Positions 6,443-16,981 of a stretch of 33,826 bases of DNA are shown in pieces. Position 1 is the first letter of the stretch; each line of letters begins with the position of its first letter. The notes below the pieces were generated by a model, which was given only the letters and a program-made list of their open reading frames with translations, was not told the origin of the DNA and did not search any database. The DNA is from Marisediminitalea alba. GTDB taxonomy: Bacteria > Pseudomonadota > Gammaproteobacteria > Enterobacterales > Alteromonadaceae. Position numbers and translations under genes: made by a program. The stretch is from NCBI RefSeq assembly GCF_002993365.1, contig NZ_PVNP01000161.1, positions 1 through 33,826 on the forward strand. Direction: 5' to 3'.

Positions 6443-9124
6443 ATGACTGATAACGCCAAAGAAATTCTCCCCGTTAATATAGAGGAAGAGCTCAAAACGT
6501 CGTATCTGGATTATGCGATGAGCGTTATCGTTGGGCGCGCGCTGCCCGACGTACGTGATGGCTTAAAACCGGTACACCGCCGTGTACTGTTTGCCATGAA
6601 TGAGTTGAAGAATGACTTTAACAAACCTTATAAAAAGTCAGCCCGTGTAGTGGGTGACGTCATCGGTAAATATCACCCCCACGGTGATTCCGCCGTATAC
6701 GATACCATTGTTCGGATGGCGCAGCCTTTCTCCTTACGCTACATGCTGGTTGACGGACAGGGTAACTTTGGTTCGGTCGATGGCGATTCCGCCGCCGCAA
6801 TGCGTTACACCGAAGTACGGATGGCAAAAATTGCCCACGAACTGCTTGCTGATTTAGACAAAGAAACCGTGGACTTCGTGCCTAACTATGATGGCACTGA
6901 ACACATCCCGGATGTGTTACCCACCAAAATTCCTAACCTGTTGGTAAACGGGTCTTCAGGTATTGCCGTAGGGATGGCAACCAACATTCCACCGCATAAC
7001 CTCACTGAAATTGTAAACGGCTGTATTGCATTAATTGACGAACCGTCACTGGATGTCGATCAGTTGATGGAGCACATTCCTGGTCCGGATTTTCCAACCG
7101 CTGCCTTAATCAGTGGCCGTAAAGGTATCGTCGATGCTTATCGTACCGGTCGTGGTAAAATCTACATGCGTGCCCGTGCCGAAATCGAAACCGAAGATAA
7201 CGGCAAAGAAACCATTATCGTCACGGAAATTCCGTATCAGGTAAATAAAGCCCGCTTAATCGAGAAGATTGCCGAGCTGGTAAAAGAAAAACGTATTGAA
7301 GGCGTCTCTGCACTGCGTGATGAGTCTGACAAAGACGGTATGCGTATTGTTGTAGAAGTTAAACGCAACGAGTCAGCCGAAGTGCTGCTTAACCACTTAT
7401 ACGCCAATACCCAGTTACAAACCGTATTCGGTATTAACATGGTGGCGCTGGATAACAACCAGCCAAAAGTGTTTAACCTTAAGGAAATCCTGCAGGCGTT
7501 TATCCTGCACCGTCGTGAAGTGGTTACCCGCAGAACAGTCTACGAGCTGCGTAAAGCCCGTGACCGCGCCCATATCCTTGAAGGCCTGGCCATTGCACTG
7601 GTTAACATCGATCCGGTGATTGAGCTGATCAAAGCCTCACCAAGTCCTTCTGAAGCAAAACAAGCGTTAGTGGCTTCTGGCTGGGAGCTGGGTGATGTAG
7701 CGGAAATGCTGCAACGTGCCGGTAATGATGCGGCGCGCCCGGACTGGCTGGAGCCGGAATTTGGTATTCGCGACGGCAAATACTATCTGACTGAGCAACA
7801 GGCTCAGGCGATTCTGGACCTGCGCTTACACAAGTTAACCGGTCTTGAACACGAAAAAATCCTCGACGAATACAAGCAACTGCTCGAGCTGATTGCTGAA
7901 TTACTGCACATTCTGGGTAGCCCTGAGCGCCTGATGGAAGTCATTCGCGAAGAGCTGGAAAAAGTCCGTGACGAATTCGGCGATGAGCGCCGTACCGAAA
8001 TCACTGCAGCCAGCCACGATATTGATTTAGAAGATCTGATTGAACGTGAAGAAGTGGTGGTAACCCTTTCTCACGAAGGTTACGTGAAGTACCAGAAATT
8101 ATCTGAATACGAAGCGCAGCGTCGTGGTGGCCGAGGCAAGTCAGCTACTAAGATGAAAGACGAAGATTTCATCGACAAGCTGCTGGTTGCCAACACTCAC
8201 GATCATATCCTGTGCTTCTCAACCCGTGGCCGACTGTACTGGCTGAAGGTCTATCAATTACCTCTGGCCAGCCGTAATGCCCGTGGTCGTCCGATTGTAA
8301 ACATTCTGCCACTGGAAGATGATGAGCGTATCACCGCGATCCTGCCGATTAAGGAATTCGAGGAAGACAAGTTTGTCCTGATGGCTACGGCCAATGGTGT
8401 GGTGAAAAAAACCAGCCTGACCATGTACTCACGTCCTCGTTCAAGCGGTATCATTGCCGTTAACCTCAATGAAGGTGACGAACTGATTGGTGTAGCGATT
8501 ACCCATGGGGATGACGACATCATGCTGTTCTCGGACGCCGGTAAGGTTGTTCGCTTTAACGAGAAACTGCGTGATTCTGAAACCGGCGCGGTTAAACTGG
8601 ATCCTGAAACCGGTGAAGAGCTGCTGGCGCTGCGTCCAATGGGTCGAACTGCTACAGGTGTTCGTGGTATTAAGATGCCAGATGGCCAGAAAGTCGTGTC
8701 GCTAATCGTACCTCGTGGTGACGGTGCGGTGCTGACAGCTACTGAAAACGGGTATGGTAAACGTACGCCGCTGGAAGATTACCCGGCCAAGAGCCGTGCT
8801 ACTCAGGGTGTAGTGTCGATTAAAGTCTCTGATCGTAACGGCAAGGTTGTCGGGGCGGTACAGGTAGATGAAAACGACGAAATCATGCTGATCAGTAATG
8901 CCGGTACGCTGGTAAGAACCCGCGTGAGTGAAGTGTCGACCGTTGGACGAAATACCCAGGGGGTAAGACTGATCCGTACCGGTGATAACGAGCAACTGGT
9001 TGCATTACAACGCATCGAAGAAATCGAAGACGCTGAATTAATCGAAGACGAGGGCGACGAAGCCGAAGCCGTCGATACCAATGCCGCACAAGACGGCGCA
9101 GATGAGTCAACGACAGACGAATAA
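6443..9124 (+). CDS. gyrA: DNA gyrase subunit A
   Basis: The A subunit of the A2B2 type IIA topoisomerase that introduces negative supercoils. The 893 residues compare with 875 in E. coli. The active-site tyrosine is Y122 in [11 protein letters not shown]. The quinolone-determining region has S83 and D87 ([10 protein letters not shown]), the susceptible-type residues. The GyrA-box QRRGGRGK, needed for DNA wrapping, starts the C-terminal beta-pinwheel, and the protein ends in a strongly acidic tail ([11 protein letters not shown]...). The start is preceded by AAGGGA. It is followed by a strong terminator, so it is probably a single-gene unit. Confidence 0.99.
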   Translation: MTDNAKEILPVNIEEELKTSYLDYAMSVIVGRALPDVRDGLKPVHRRVLFAMNELKNDFNKPYKKSARVVGDVIGKYHPHGDSAVYDTIVRMAQPFSLRYMLVDGQGNFGSVDGDSAAAMRYTEVRMAKIAHELLADLDKETVDFVPNYDGTEHIPDVLPTKIPNLLVNGSSGIAVGMATNIPPHNLTEIVNGCIALIDEPSLDVDQLMEHIPGPDFPTAALISGRKGIVDAYRTGRGKIYMRARAEIETEDNGKETIIVTEIPYQVNKARLIEKIAELVKEKRIEGVSALRDESDKDGMRIVVEVKRNESAEVLLNHLYANTQLQTVFGINMVALDNNQPKVFNLKEILQAFILHRREVVTRRTVYELRKARDRAHILEGLAIALVNIDPVIELIKASPSPSEAKQALVASGWELGDVAEMLQRAGNDAARPDWLEPEFGIRDGKYYLTEQQAQAILDLRLHKLTGLEHEKILDEYKQLLELIAELLHILGSPERLMEVIREELEKVRDEFGDERRTEITAASHDIDLEDLIEREEVVVTLSHEGYVKYQKLSEYEAQRRGGRGKSATKMKDEDFIDKLLVANTHDHILCFSTRGRLYWLKVYQLPLASRNARGRPIVNILPLEDDERITAILPIKEFEEDKFVLMATANGVVKKTSLTMYSRPRSSGIIAVNLNEGDELIGVAITHGDDDIMLFSDAGKVVRFNEKLRDSETGAVKLDPETGEELLALRPMGRTATGVRGIKMPDGQKVVSLIVPRGDGAVLTATENGYGKRTPLEDYPAKSRATQGVVSIKVSDRNGKVVGAVQVDENDEIMLISNAGTLVRTRVSEVSTVGRNTQGVRLIRTGDNEQLVALQRIEEIEDAELIEDEGDEAEAVDTNAAQDGADESTTDE

Positions 9125-9153
9125 TCCTGCGTTAAAGGATACAACAAGCATCG

Positions 9154-9182
9154 CAAGCGGCTCTTAGTGCCGCTTGTTTTTT
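9154..9182 (+). terminator. Rho-independent terminator of gyrA
   Basis: An 8-bp stem CAAGCGGC/GCCGCTTG (9154-9161 and 9169-9176) with a 7-nt loop is followed directly by six T residues. It lies 30 bases after the gyrA stop. Confidence 0.9.
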
Positions 9183-9260
9183 AGTGTATGTAAGCATTAT
9201 GTCACCAGTATGAATATTGCTGGCGGGTACTAATGCTTCCTGACAGTATTTAAGAAGCTC

Positions 9261-10346
9261 ATGAAAAACGTATTCAATTTTAGTGCTGGCCCGGCCATGC
9301 TGCCGCCCGCAGTGATGGCGCAGGCACAACAGGAATTTATTAACTGGCGTGACAGTGGTTGCTCAGTGATGGAAGTGAGTCACCGCGGTGCAGACTTTAT
9401 CGAAATTGCCGCAACAGCGGAACAAGACCTGCGTGACCTGATGAACGTACCGGAAAACTACAAGGTCCTGTTTCTGCAAGGCGGCGGGCGCGGGCAGTTT
9501 GCAGCGGTACCGCTGAATATTTCAAAACAGGACGATACTTCACTGCATCTGGTGAGTGGTTCCTGGTCTAAGGGCGCGGTTGCAGAAGCTTCAAAGTATA
9601 ATAATGCCAAAGTGATTGGTGAGGTCGTTGATCATAACGGCTATCAGTTTATGCCTAAGCCGGCAGCCGCCGACATCGATCAAAGCGCGGCGTATCTGCA
9701 TTTCTGCCCGAATGAAACCGTGGATGGCATTGCCTACAAATGGTTGCCGGAAGCCGGTGAAGTGCCTCTGGTAGCCGATATGTCGTCGAATATTTTGTCT
9801 GGTCCGGTGGATGTGAGCAAATACGGTATTATCTATGCCGGTGCGCAAAAGAACATTGGCCCGTCCGGCTTATCGGTAGTGATTGTTCGCGAAGATCTGG
9901 TAGGTAAGGCTCGTCAGAGTACGCCGTCGATCTTCGATTACGAACTGATGGCCAAAAATGACTCCATGTATAACACACCGCCCACCTTTTCCTGGTATCT
10001 GGCGGGGCTGGTATTTAAATGGCTGAAAGCTCAGGGTGGCGTTGAAGCCATGGCCAGCCTCAATCAGCATAAGGCAGACACGTTGTATAAAGCCATCGAC
10101 GACTCGTCGTTCTACCGCAACAATGTACATCCGGAAAACCGTTCAATTATGAACGTTCCTTTCCATCTGGCCGATCCGGCACTGGATAAAGTGTTCCTGG
10201 AAAAATCTAAACAAGCCGGTTTAATGGCCCTTAAAGGTCACCGCTCGGTAGGGGGTATGCGTGCCAGTATTTATAACGCCATGTCTATTGAAGGGGTAGA
10301 AGCCCTGGTGAGCTTTATGAAAGACTTCGAGGAGCATCACGCATGA
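9261..10346 (+). CDS. serC: Phosphoserine aminotransferase
   Basis: PLP-dependent aminotransferase converting 3-phosphohydroxypyruvate and glutamate to phosphoserine; it also serves pyridoxine synthesis. The 361-residue length is typical (362 in E. coli). The opening [10 protein letters not shown], the [13 protein letters not shown] phosphate-binding stretch near residues 74-86 and the PLP lysine K197 in [11 protein letters not shown] are all present, with [14 protein letters not shown] near the end. It overlaps aroA by four bases (ATGA), the serC-aroA arrangement common in gammaproteobacteria, so the two are probably co-transcribed and translationally coupled. Confidence 0.98.
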   Translation: MKNVFNFSAGPAMLPPAVMAQAQQEFINWRDSGCSVMEVSHRGADFIEIAATAEQDLRDLMNVPENYKVLFLQGGGRGQFAAVPLNISKQDDTSLHLVSGSWSKGAVAEASKYNNAKVIGEVVDHNGYQFMPKPAAADIDQSAAYLHFCPNETVDGIAYKWLPEAGEVPLVADMSSNILSGPVDVSKYGIIYAGAQKNIGPSGLSVVIVREDLVGKARQSTPSIFDYELMAKNDSMYNTPPTFSWYLAGLVFKWLKAQGGVEAMASLNQHKADTLYKAIDDSSFYRNNVHPENRSIMNVPFHLADPALDKVFLEKSKQAGLMALKGHRSVGGMRASIYNAMSIEGVEALVSFMKDFEEHHA

Positions 10347-11632
10347 GTGTAGAGCAGTTAACGTTACAGCCGGTCAACAAAATCGACGGTACCGTCAACG
10401 TGCCGGGCTCAAAGAGTCTGTCTAACCGGGCCTTGCTACTTGCGGCACTGGCGAAGGGCGAAACCCGCCTGACTAATCTGCTCGATAGTGACGATATCCG
10501 CCATATGCTGGATGCCCTCAAATTACTGGGTGTTGAATACAGCTTAAGCGATGACAAAACCGAGTGTAAGGTTACCGGCTTAGGCGGCGCGTTTTCGGTT
10601 GATAAACCGCTCAGCTTGTTTTTAGGTAATGCCGGTACCGCCATGCGCCCTTTATGTGCTGCACTGGCCGCCTCGAACGTAACGGTTGAATTAACCGGCG
10701 AACCACGGATGGAAGAACGCCCCATCGGCGACCTGGTTGATGCGCTGCTGGACGCAGGGGCGGATATTGAGTATTTAAAAAATGCCGGTTATCCGCCGCT
10801 TAAAATCACCGGTAGCCAGTTAAAGGGTGGCGAGTTGTCTGTGGATGGCAGTGTGTCGAGCCAGTTTTTGACGGCCCTGTTAATGGCGGCTCCGTTGTTT
10901 AGCGAAGACACCACTATCGCCATTAAAGGCGAGTTAGTGTCGAAGCCTTATATCGACATTACCCTGGATACCATGGCCAAATTTGGCGTGTCGGTAGAAA
11001 ATCAGGATTATCAGCGCTTTGTGATCAAAGCCGGGCAGCAGTATGTGGCACCTAAAACCTTTATGGTAGAAGGAGATGCATCATCTGCATCTTATTTCCT
11101 GGCAGCCGGCGCTATTAAAGGCGGTACGGTCAAGGTCACTGGAATTGGCAAACAAAGCATCCAGGGTGACATTCGTTTTGCTGATGTGCTTGAAGCCATG
11201 GGGGCTAAAGTTGAATGGTTTGACGATTGTATTGTTATTCATGGTGCGCCGCTTAAAGGCGTGGACATGGATATGAACCATATCCCGGATGCTGCCATGA
11301 CTATTGCGACCACGGCGTTATTTGCCGAAGGGGAAACCTGCATCCGTAACATTTATAACTGGCGGGTAAAAGAAACCGACCGGTTATTTGCAATGGCCAC
11401 TGAGCTACGTAAACTGGGTGTGGAAGTAGAAGAAGGGCACGATTATATTCGGGTAACGCCTGGCGCTGTATTACAACATGCTGCTATTGATACCTATAAC
11501 GATCACCGCATTGCCATGTGTTTTTCACTGGTATCTTTAAGTGATACACCGGTAACGATTAACGATCCGGGTTGTACCGCCAAAACTTTCCCCGATTATT
11601 TCACCCGCTTTGCCACAATCTGTCATCGTTAA
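10343..11632 (+). CDS. aroA: EPSP synthase (3-phosphoshikimate 1-carboxyvinyltransferase)
   Basis: Shikimate-pathway enzyme joining shikimate-3-phosphate and phosphoenolpyruvate to give EPSP. The 429 residues match the family. The substrate-binding [10 protein letters not shown] motif has K24, [11 protein letters not shown] near residues 94-104 is the class I (glyphosate-sensitive) form, and [19 protein letters not shown] near 350-370 carries catalytic Lys/Glu/Arg residues. The start ATG overlaps the serC stop. No frameshift or missing key residue is seen. Confidence 0.98.
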   Translation: MSVEQLTLQPVNKIDGTVNVPGSKSLSNRALLLAALAKGETRLTNLLDSDDIRHMLDALKLLGVEYSLSDDKTECKVTGLGGAFSVDKPLSLFLGNAGTAMRPLCAALAASNVTVELTGEPRMEERPIGDLVDALLDAGADIEYLKNAGYPPLKITGSQLKGGELSVDGSVSSQFLTALLMAAPLFSEDTTIAIKGELVSKPYIDITLDTMAKFGVSVENQDYQRFVIKAGQQYVAPKTFMVEGDASSASYFLAAGAIKGGTVKVTGIGKQSIQGDIRFADVLEAMGAKVEWFDDCIVIHGAPLKGVDMDMNHIPDAAMTIATTALFAEGETCIRNIYNWRVKETDRLFAMATELRKLGVEVEEGHDYIRVTPGAVLQHAAIDTYNDHRIAMCFSLVSLSDTPVTINDPGCTAKTFPDYFTRFATICHR

Positions 11633-11732
11633 GACAGAATTATTCTCTACTATCAATTGCGCTGGTCTCAGGGCCAGCGTGCATTCGCTACAGACTTAGG
11701 TATTATGCCCGGGTATTTATTGACGTGTATCA

Positions 11733-11760
11733 TTGCCAATTGAGCTTACACGGGTATAAT
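11733..11760 (+). promoter_or_regulatory. Predicted promoter for cmk-rpsA
   Basis: TTGCCA (11733-11738) and a perfect TATAAT (11755-11760) are separated by 16 bases in the 180-base aroA-cmk gap. A hairpin CGCTGG/CCAGCG without a T-tract lies upstream at 11660-11679. Predicted from consensus only. Confidence 0.5.
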
Positions 11761-11812
11761 TGCCGCCGTTTTCGAGTTGTTATTAACATTTTATTAAATA
11801 AATGGAGCAGGT

Positions 11813-12484
11813 ATGCATCCAATACCCGTAGTAACGGTAGATGGTCCTAGTGGGGCAGGGAAAGGCACACTAAGCGCATTAATCGCAGAAAAGCTCGGCT
11901 GGCACTTACTGGACAGTGGCGCAATTTACCGCGTACTGGCCGTTGCCGCCATGCATCATGATCTTCCGATCGACGATGAAAGTGCTGTTGTTCCGCTGGC
12001 CTCTGGCCTTGACGTCAGTTTTGAAATTGACAACGAGCAGCGCCGTGTAGTGCTGGAAGGTGAAGACGTCACTGACGATATTCGCACCGAAGAAGTCGGC
12101 GCTGTAGCGTCACAAATTGCGTCCCTTGCCAGGGTTCGCGAGGCGCTGTTACGCCGCCAGCGTGCGTTTCAGCAAGATCCCGGCCTGGTGGCCGACGGTC
12201 GTGATATGGGCACCGTAGTGTTCCCTGATGCCAACGTAAAATTATTCCTGACCGCCAGCGCTGAAGCCCGCGCGGAGCGTCGCTATAATCAGTTGAAAGA
12301 TAAAGGTCTGGATGTTAATATTGCGCGCCTTTTAACCGATATCAAAGCCCGGGATGATCGCGACGCGAATCGTTCCATTGCGCCATTGGTACCGGCAGAA
12401 GACGCTGTAGTGATCGATTCAACAGATTTGGATATTAACCAAGTCTTTGAAAGTGCAATGGAAATTATCAATTCCAGGCTGTAA
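11813..12484 (+). CDS. cmk: Cytidylate kinase
   Basis: Nucleoside monophosphate kinase phosphorylating CMP and dCMP with ATP, supplying pyrimidine nucleotides. The 223 residues are close to the 227 of E. coli. The P-loop is [10 protein letters not shown] at residues 10-19; [13 protein letters not shown], the substrate-binding region, follows near 129-141, and the lid region carries RYNQLKDKG and [16 protein letters not shown] precedes the start. It sits directly upstream of rpsA, the conserved cmk-rpsA pair, so part of rpsA transcription may come from the cmk promoter. Confidence 0.97.
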   Translation: MHPIPVVTVDGPSGAGKGTLSALIAEKLGWHLLDSGAIYRVLAVAAMHHDLPIDDESAVVPLASGLDVSFEIDNEQRRVVLEGEDVTDDIRTEEVGAVASQIASLARVREALLRRQRAFQQDPGLVADGRDMGTVVFPDANVKLFLTASAEARAERRYNQLKDKGLDVNIARLLTDIKARDDRDANRSIAPLVPAEDAVVIDSTDLDINQVFESAMEIINSRL

Positions 12485-12512
12485 GGCCGGAGTCGGTTTC
12501 ACCATCGCAATC

Positions 12513-12601
12513 GTTGTCACAGGGAGTGACGACTTTGTTTAATAACCCCACGTTATCCGGATAGAAATGTGGATGTCAACTTAAATTATTTACTAAATCA
12601 T
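12513..12601 (+). promoter_or_regulatory. Structured rpsA leader without Shine-Dalgarno
   Basis: The bases before the rpsA ATG (AAATTATTTACTAAATCAT) contain no Shine-Dalgarno. Upstream, GTTGTCAC/GTGACGAC (12513-12520 and 12526-12533) forms a hairpin with loop AGGGA, and a second weaker one (CCACGT...ATGTGG, from about 12549) also holds a GGA. In E. coli the rpsA start region likewise lacks a strong SD and uses hairpins with GGA loops, and S1 represses its own translation there. A comparable autoregulatory leader is inferred. Confidence 0.5.
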
Positions 12602-14272
12602 ATGACTGAAAATTTTGCACAACTTTTTGAAGAGAGCTTACAAGAACTTGAAACTCGTCCAGGTTCAATTGTAAAGGGTACTGTAGTTTCAATTGATAAA
12701 GACATCGTTCTTGTTGACGCAGGTCTCAAATCAGAAAGTGCTATCCCAGCTGAACAATTTAAAAATGCCGAAGGCGAATTAGAAATCGCAATCGGTGACG
12801 AAGTCGACGTAGCGTTAGACGCTGTTGAAGACGGCTTTGGTGAAACTATCCTGTCTCGTGAAAAAGCTAAGCGTCACGAAGCGTGGGTTGAGCTGGAAAA
12901 AGCTTACGACGATAAAGCCACTATCAAAGGCGTTATCAACGGTAAAGTTAAAGGCGGTTTCACTGTTGAAGTTAACAGTGTTCGCGCATTCCTGCCAGGT
13001 TCACTGGTTGACGTACGCCCTGTACGCGACACCACTCACCTGGAAGGGAAAGAGCTTGAGTTTAAAGTAATCAAGTTAGACGCCAAGCGTAACAACGTTG
13101 TTGTTTCTCGTCGTGCTGTTATCGAAGCAGAAAGCAGTGCAGAGCGTGAAACGCTGCTGGCTAACCTGGAAGAAGGTCACGAAGTTAAAGGTATCGTTAA
13201 GAACCTGACAGACTACGGTGCGTTCGTAGATCTGGGCGGTGTTGACGGCCTGCTGCACATCACTGACATGGCTTGGAAGCGCGTTAAGCACCCAAGCGAA
13301 ATCGTGAATGTTGGTGACGAAATCAACGTTAAAGTTCTGAAGTTCGACAAAGAAAAGCAACGTGTATCTCTGGGCATGAAGCAAATGGGCAACGATCCAT
13401 GGCAAGAAATTGCACAGCGTTACCCAGAAGGCACTAAGATCACTGGCCAGGTAACTAACCTGACTGACTACGGTTGTTTCGTAGAGATCGAAGACGGTGT
13501 CGAAGGTCTGGTTCACGTTTCTGAAATGGATTGGACTAACAAGAACATCCACCCATCTAAGGTTGTTAACCTGGGCGATTCTGTTGAAGTTATGGTTCTG
13601 GAAATCGACGAAGAACGTCGTCGTATTTCTCTGGGTCTTAAGCAGTGCATCGATAACCCTTGGGAAACTTTCGCTAAGTCACACGAAAAAGGTGACAAAG
13701 TGTCTGGTAAGATCAAGTCAATCACTGACTTCGGTATCTTCATCGGCCTTGACGGCGGCATCGACGGTCTGGTTCACCTGTCTGACATTTCATGGAACAA
13801 GTCTGGTGAAGACGCAGTACGTGATTATAAGAAAGGCGACGAGATCTCAGCAGTTGTTCTGCAAGTCGACCCAGAGCGTGAGCGTATTTCTTTAGGCGTT
13901 AAGCAAATCGAAGAAGATCCGTTCAACAAGTATCTGACAGATACCAAGAAAGGTGCTATCGTTACTGGTACAGTTACAGCAGTTGATGCCAAAGGCGTTA
14001 CTGTAAACCTGGCTGAAGAAGTTGACGGTTACATCCGTGTAGCTGATCTTTCTCGCGACCGTATCGAAGACGCGTCTGAAGTTGCTAACGTTGGCGACAG
14101 CATCGAAGCGAAGTACACCGGTGTTGACCGTAAGAACCGCATCGTAAACCTGTCTGTTAAAGCGAAAGACCAGGCTGACGAGAAAGAAGCAATCGACAAA
14201 GTGAACCAGCAAGACGACGCTGGCTTCGCAAACGCGATGGCTGAAGCTTTCAAAGCAGCAAAAGGCGAATAA
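12602..14272 (+). CDS. rpsA: 30S ribosomal protein S1
   Basis: RNA-binding ribosomal protein that docks mRNA on the 30S subunit. The start at 12602 gives 556 residues beginning [14 protein letters not shown], matching other gammaproteobacterial S1 proteins; an in-frame ATG at 12569 would add 11 residues that do not fit the family. Six S1 (OB-fold) repeats are present, seen as recurrent patterns such as [33 protein letters not shown] and [17 protein letters not shown]. The C terminus ends in [10 protein letters not shown]. It follows cmk and precedes ihfB, as in E. coli. Codon choice looks more biased than in neighbours, as expected for a highly expressed gene. Confidence 0.98.
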   Translation: MTENFAQLFEESLQELETRPGSIVKGTVVSIDKDIVLVDAGLKSESAIPAEQFKNAEGELEIAIGDEVDVALDAVEDGFGETILSREKAKRHEAWVELEKAYDDKATIKGVINGKVKGGFTVEVNSVRAFLPGSLVDVRPVRDTTHLEGKELEFKVIKLDAKRNNVVVSRRAVIEAESSAERETLLANLEEGHEVKGIVKNLTDYGAFVDLGGVDGLLHITDMAWKRVKHPSEIVNVGDEINVKVLKFDKEKQRVSLGMKQMGNDPWQEIAQRYPEGTKITGQVTNLTDYGCFVEIEDGVEGLVHVSEMDWTNKNIHPSKVVNLGDSVEVMVLEIDEERRRISLGLKQCIDNPWETFAKSHEKGDKVSGKIKSITDFGIFIGLDGGIDGLVHLSDISWNKSGEDAVRDYKKGDEISAVVLQVDPERERISLGVKQIEEDPFNKYLTDTKKGAIVTGTVTAVDAKGVTVNLAEEVDGYIRVADLSRDRIEDASEVANVGDSIEAKYTGVDRKNRIVNLSVKAKDQADEKEAIDKVNQQDDAGFANAMAEAFKAAKGE

Positions 14273-14286
14273 GCTTTTTGATACAT

Positions 14287-14314
14287 CAGGTATACGGTAA
14301 ATGCCGTATACCTG
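14287..14314 (+). repeat. Long inverted repeat between rpsA and ihfB
   Basis: A perfect 11-bp stem CAGGTATACGG/CCGTATACCTG with loop TAAATG. Flanking TACATCA (14283-14289) and TGATGTA can extend it as an imperfect outer stem. No T-tract follows, so it is not a standard terminator. It could be an attenuator, an RNA-processing site or a stabilising 3' hairpin for rpsA mRNA. Confidence 0.7.
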
Positions 14315-14358
14315 TTGATGTAGCTGTTTGATGGATTGAATGACAAAGAGGTTTACAC

Positions 14359-14646
14359 ATGACCAAGTCTGAATTAATTGAGCGGCTCGCTGATCAGGCA
14401 CGCCACATCCCGGCAAAAGAATTAGAAACAGCTATCAAGGAAATGTTGGAGCAGATGGCGCAAACCTTACAAAAAGGTGATCGCATCGAAATCCGTGGAT
14501 TTGGTAGTTTTTCTTTGCATTACCGCGCACCTCGCGTGGGTCGTAACCCTAAAACCGGCGAAACGGTGGAGTTGGACGGTAAATACGTTCCGCACTTTAA
14601 GCCTGGCAAAGAGTTACGTGACCGGGTGAATGAATCAATCGCCTGA
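14359..14646 (+). CDS. ihfB: Integration host factor subunit beta
   Basis: Small nucleoid protein that with IhfA bends DNA sharply at specific sites. The 95 residues are full length. The DNA-intercalating beta-arm is visible as [17 protein letters not shown] with the proline P64 at its tip, after [11 protein letters not shown]. The start ATG has AAGAGG upstream. It follows rpsA as in E. coli and is closed by a strong terminator. Confidence 0.98.
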   Translation: MTKSELIERLADQARHIPAKELETAIKEMLEQMAQTLQKGDRIEIRGFGSFSLHYRAPRVGRNPKTGETVELDGKYVPHFKPGKELRDRVNESIA

Positions 14647-14670
14647 TCATTATCTGCACAGATAGAAATA

Positions 14671-14697
14671 AAAAGCACTGTTATCAGTGCTTTTTTT
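14671..14697 (+). terminator. Rho-independent terminator of ihfB
   Basis: A 10-bp stem AAAAGCACTG/CAGTGCTTTT with a TTAT loop, continuing into a run of seven T residues, 25 bases after the ihfB stop. Confidence 0.92.
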
Positions 14698-14768
14698 GTA
14701 TGTGAATGCTGTAACACTATCCACATTTTGTTATCCTGATTTTAATTTCTTCATTTAGGATCACGCAC

Positions 14769-15023
14769 TTGAAAGGCTTGGCATTTTTACTCTGCATTAT
14801 TGCGATTCTGGTACTGGCGATTGCCGTTGGTTCTCAAAATGATGCTGTAATATCAGTAAATTACCTGATTGCTAAGGCTGATATGACGGTCGCCACGCTG
14901 ATTGCTATTGCATTAGGACTAGGCGTTGTCGTTGGCGTTCTGGCTATTCTGAGCAGTTGGCTTACGCTCAGAGTTAAGCTCATGCGGGCACAGGCTAAGC
15001 TTAACAAGCTGCAGAAAGAATAA
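14769..15023 (+). CDS. lapA: Lipopolysaccharide assembly protein A (LapA/YciS)
   Basis: Small inner-membrane protein of the LapA (DUF1049) family that works with LapB in balancing LPS and phospholipid synthesis. The 84 residues have two membrane segments, about 3-20 and 42-64, separated by GSQNDAVISVNYLIAKADM, which matches the family; a basic coiled tail (RVKLMRAQAKLNKLQKE) faces the cytoplasm. The start codon is TTG at 14769, supported by AGGA at 14757-14760 and by alignment of the hydrophobic N terminus with E. coli LapA. It is four bases from lapB, forming a lapA-lapB(-pyrF) operon. Confidence 0.93.
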   Translation: MKGLAFLLCIIAILVLAIAVGSQNDAVISVNYLIAKADMTVATLIAIALGLGVVVGVLAILSSWLTLRVKLMRAQAKLNKLQKE

Positions 15024-15027
15024 GCCT

Positions 15028-16188
15028 ATGCTGGAGCTGTTATTCTTACTGCTGCCAGTAGCAGCCGGTTATGGTTACATAATGGGCCGCAACAGCGTTC
15101 GTCAGGCGCAGCGTAAACAATCCAGTATTCTTTCCAAACATTATTTTCGTGGTTTAAATTTCCTGCTCTCTGATCAGCCTGACCGGGCTGTAGACACGTT
15201 GATTAAAATGATCAACGTTAACAGTGATACGGTGGAAACCCATATCGCCATGGGCAACTTTTACCGTCAGCGCGGCGAAATAGACCGCGCCATCCGCGTT
15301 CACCAGAACCTGGTAAGCCGCGACGAAATCCAGTCTACCCAGCGCGAGCTGGCGCTTAAAGAGCTGGGCAGGGATTATATGCAGGCGGGTTTTCTTGAGC
15401 GTGCAGAAGGCGCGTTTGTTAGTTTGCTAAATTCCGACAAGCATTTTGAGTTTGCTCAGCAGCAGCTGTTTGCCATTTATCAAACCACCAAAGAGTGGGG
15501 CCGTGCTATCGAGCTGGCTGAAAAAATGCTGGCCGAGAACGACAGCATTCGTAGCAAGCTGGCCCATTTCTATTGTGAACAAGCACAGCTTGAGCTGGAT
15601 AATGAAGATATCCCCGCTGCGCTTAAGGTGTTACAAAAGGCGGTAAATGTAGATGAACAGGCCGTCAGACCATGGTTAATGTTGGGTGAAGTCACCTTTG
15701 ATCAGGGGCGCTTAAAAGAGGCTGGTGAATACCTGGTGCAGGTCGCTAATCGCGATAAAAACTGGTTTATCGAAGCGGTACCGCTACTTGAGCAAATTGC
15801 CAGTGAAACCGGTGACTGGCAGAAATTCGAACAACTGTTAAATGATAACTGGGTGCAAAGTGCCACCTTGTACCTGGCTATGGTGGATGTGTTTTCCAAT
15901 AAAGGGGAAGTGCAGCATGCCGCTGATTATCTGTTTGAACAACTGCAAAAAACGCCTACTATGCGTGGCTTCCATCGCCTGATGCAGTTGTACTGTGAGT
16001 TAAGTGATGATGCCAATGCCAAGGCGACTTACCAGCAGTTAAGACTGCTGGTTGCCAAACAAATTGAGCAGCGACCAAGATACCGCTGTAAAAGCTGCGG
16101 CTTTTCTGGTCGCAAACTATATTGGCTGTGCCCATCCTGTAAAAAGTGGGGGGTTGTTAACCCCATTAGAGGTCTAGACGGAGAGTAA
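15028..16188 (+). CDS. lapB: Lipopolysaccharide assembly protein B (LapB/YciM)
   Basis: Inner-membrane-anchored TPR protein that in E. coli promotes FtsH-dependent degradation of LpxC, so limiting LPS synthesis. The 386 residues comprise an N-terminal anchor (LELLFLLLPVAAGYGYIMG), TPR repeats through about residue 340 and a C-terminal rubredoxin-like metal knuckle (CKSCGFSG and CPSCKKWG). This order is diagnostic of LapB. It lies between lapA and pyrF, five bases before pyrF, as in E. coli. Confidence 0.97.
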   Translation: MLELLFLLLPVAAGYGYIMGRNSVRQAQRKQSSILSKHYFRGLNFLLSDQPDRAVDTLIKMINVNSDTVETHIAMGNFYRQRGEIDRAIRVHQNLVSRDEIQSTQRELALKELGRDYMQAGFLERAEGAFVSLLNSDKHFEFAQQQLFAIYQTTKEWGRAIELAEKMLAENDSIRSKLAHFYCEQAQLELDNEDIPAALKVLQKAVNVDEQAVRPWLMLGEVTFDQGRLKEAGEYLVQVANRDKNWFIEAVPLLEQIASETGDWQKFEQLLNDNWVQSATLYLAMVDVFSNKGEVQHAADYLFEQLQKTPTMRGFHRLMQLYCELSDDANAKATYQQLRLLVAKQIEQRPRYRCKSCGFSGRKLYWLCPSCKKWGVVNPIRGLDGE

Positions 16189-16193
16189 AGAGA

Positions 16194-16892
16194 ATGAACC
16201 AAGAAGCCCGTGTGATAGTCGCATTGGATTTCGATGATGCTGATAAGGCTATGGCCCTGGTAGACCAACTGGATCCTGCTGCCTGTAAGCTTAAAGTCGG
16301 CAAAGAGATGTTTACCCTGTTCGGGCCTGAGTTTGTAAAATCGCTCATCGCCAGAGGGTTTGATATTTTTTTGGATTTAAAATTTCATGATATCCCGAAC
16401 ACCGTAGCCAAAGCTTGTAAAGCGGCCGCGGAAATGGGCGTATGGATGGTAAATGTTCACGCCAGTGGCGGAATGGAAATGATGAAAGCGGCTAAGAATG
16501 CTATTGCCGGGTCTTCACATCCGCAAACCAAGCTGATTGCGGTAACGGTGCTGACCAGTATGGATCAGGCGCAGTTAAATGATGTTGTACCAGAGGTGTC
16601 ACCAGCCGGGCAGGTTAAAAAGCTTGCGCAGCTAACCGCAGACAGTGGCCTGGATGGTGTTGTTTGCTCTGCTAAAGAAGCTGTAATGTTACGCGAAACG
16701 CATAATGACGAGTTTCTGTTAGTCACACCGGGAATTCGTCCTGCCGGGGCAGATGTGGGCGATCAGAAAAGGGTGATGACACCGGTTGATGCCATCGACG
16801 CCGGTGTAAGCTACCTGGTAATGGGCCGGCCAATTACCCAGGCCGAAAACCCATTAGCTGCTTTGCAGGCAGTAAATCAGAGCCTGGCTTAA
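16194..16892 (+). CDS. pyrF: Orotidine 5'-phosphate decarboxylase
   Basis: Final enzyme of UMP synthesis, decarboxylating OMP. The 232-residue TIM barrel has the conserved DLKFHDIPNTV with D61, K63 and D66, substrate residues D11 and K37, TPGIRPAG near residue 180 and the phosphate-gripping GRPIT near the end. The GGAGAG sequence lies just upstream of the start. It closes the lapA-lapB-pyrF run and is followed at once by a long palindrome that may help terminate transcription. Confidence 0.98.
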   Translation: MNQEARVIVALDFDDADKAMALVDQLDPAACKLKVGKEMFTLFGPEFVKSLIARGFDIFLDLKFHDIPNTVAKACKAAAEMGVWMVNVHASGGMEMMKAAKNAIAGSSHPQTKLIAVTVLTSMDQAQLNDVVPEVSPAGQVKKLAQLTADSGLDGVVCSAKEAVMLRETHNDEFLLVTPGIRPAGADVGDQKRVMTPVDAIDAGVSYLVMGRPITQAENPLAALQAVNQSLA

Positions 16893-16900
16893 ACCGATAA

Positions 16901-16963
16901 AATAAAGGGGTCAGTATAAAGGGGTCAGAGTTAATTAATTTTAATTAACTCTGACCCCTTTAT
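16901..16963. repeat. GGGGTCAG-type palindromic repeat (REPIN-like), copy 1
   Basis: Arms 16916-16938 and 16941-16963 form a 23-bp perfect inverted repeat with a 2-base centre (ATAAAGGGGTCAGAG.../...CTCTGACCCCTTTAT). A direct half copy, ATAAAGGGGTCAGTA, precedes it near 16902. It sits between pyrF and the chemoreceptor stop. The core recurs near 20991, so it belongs to a dispersed family. Similar GGGGTCAG repeats are, from memory, linked to REP-associated transposases in related bacteria. Confidence 0.85.
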
Positions 16964-16981
16964 TACTTTATTACCTTATTT

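Noticed and set aside
12569..12601. Upstream in-frame ATG for rpsA
   Set aside because: It would add 11 residues absent from S1 proteins; MTENFAQLF at 12602 is the family start.
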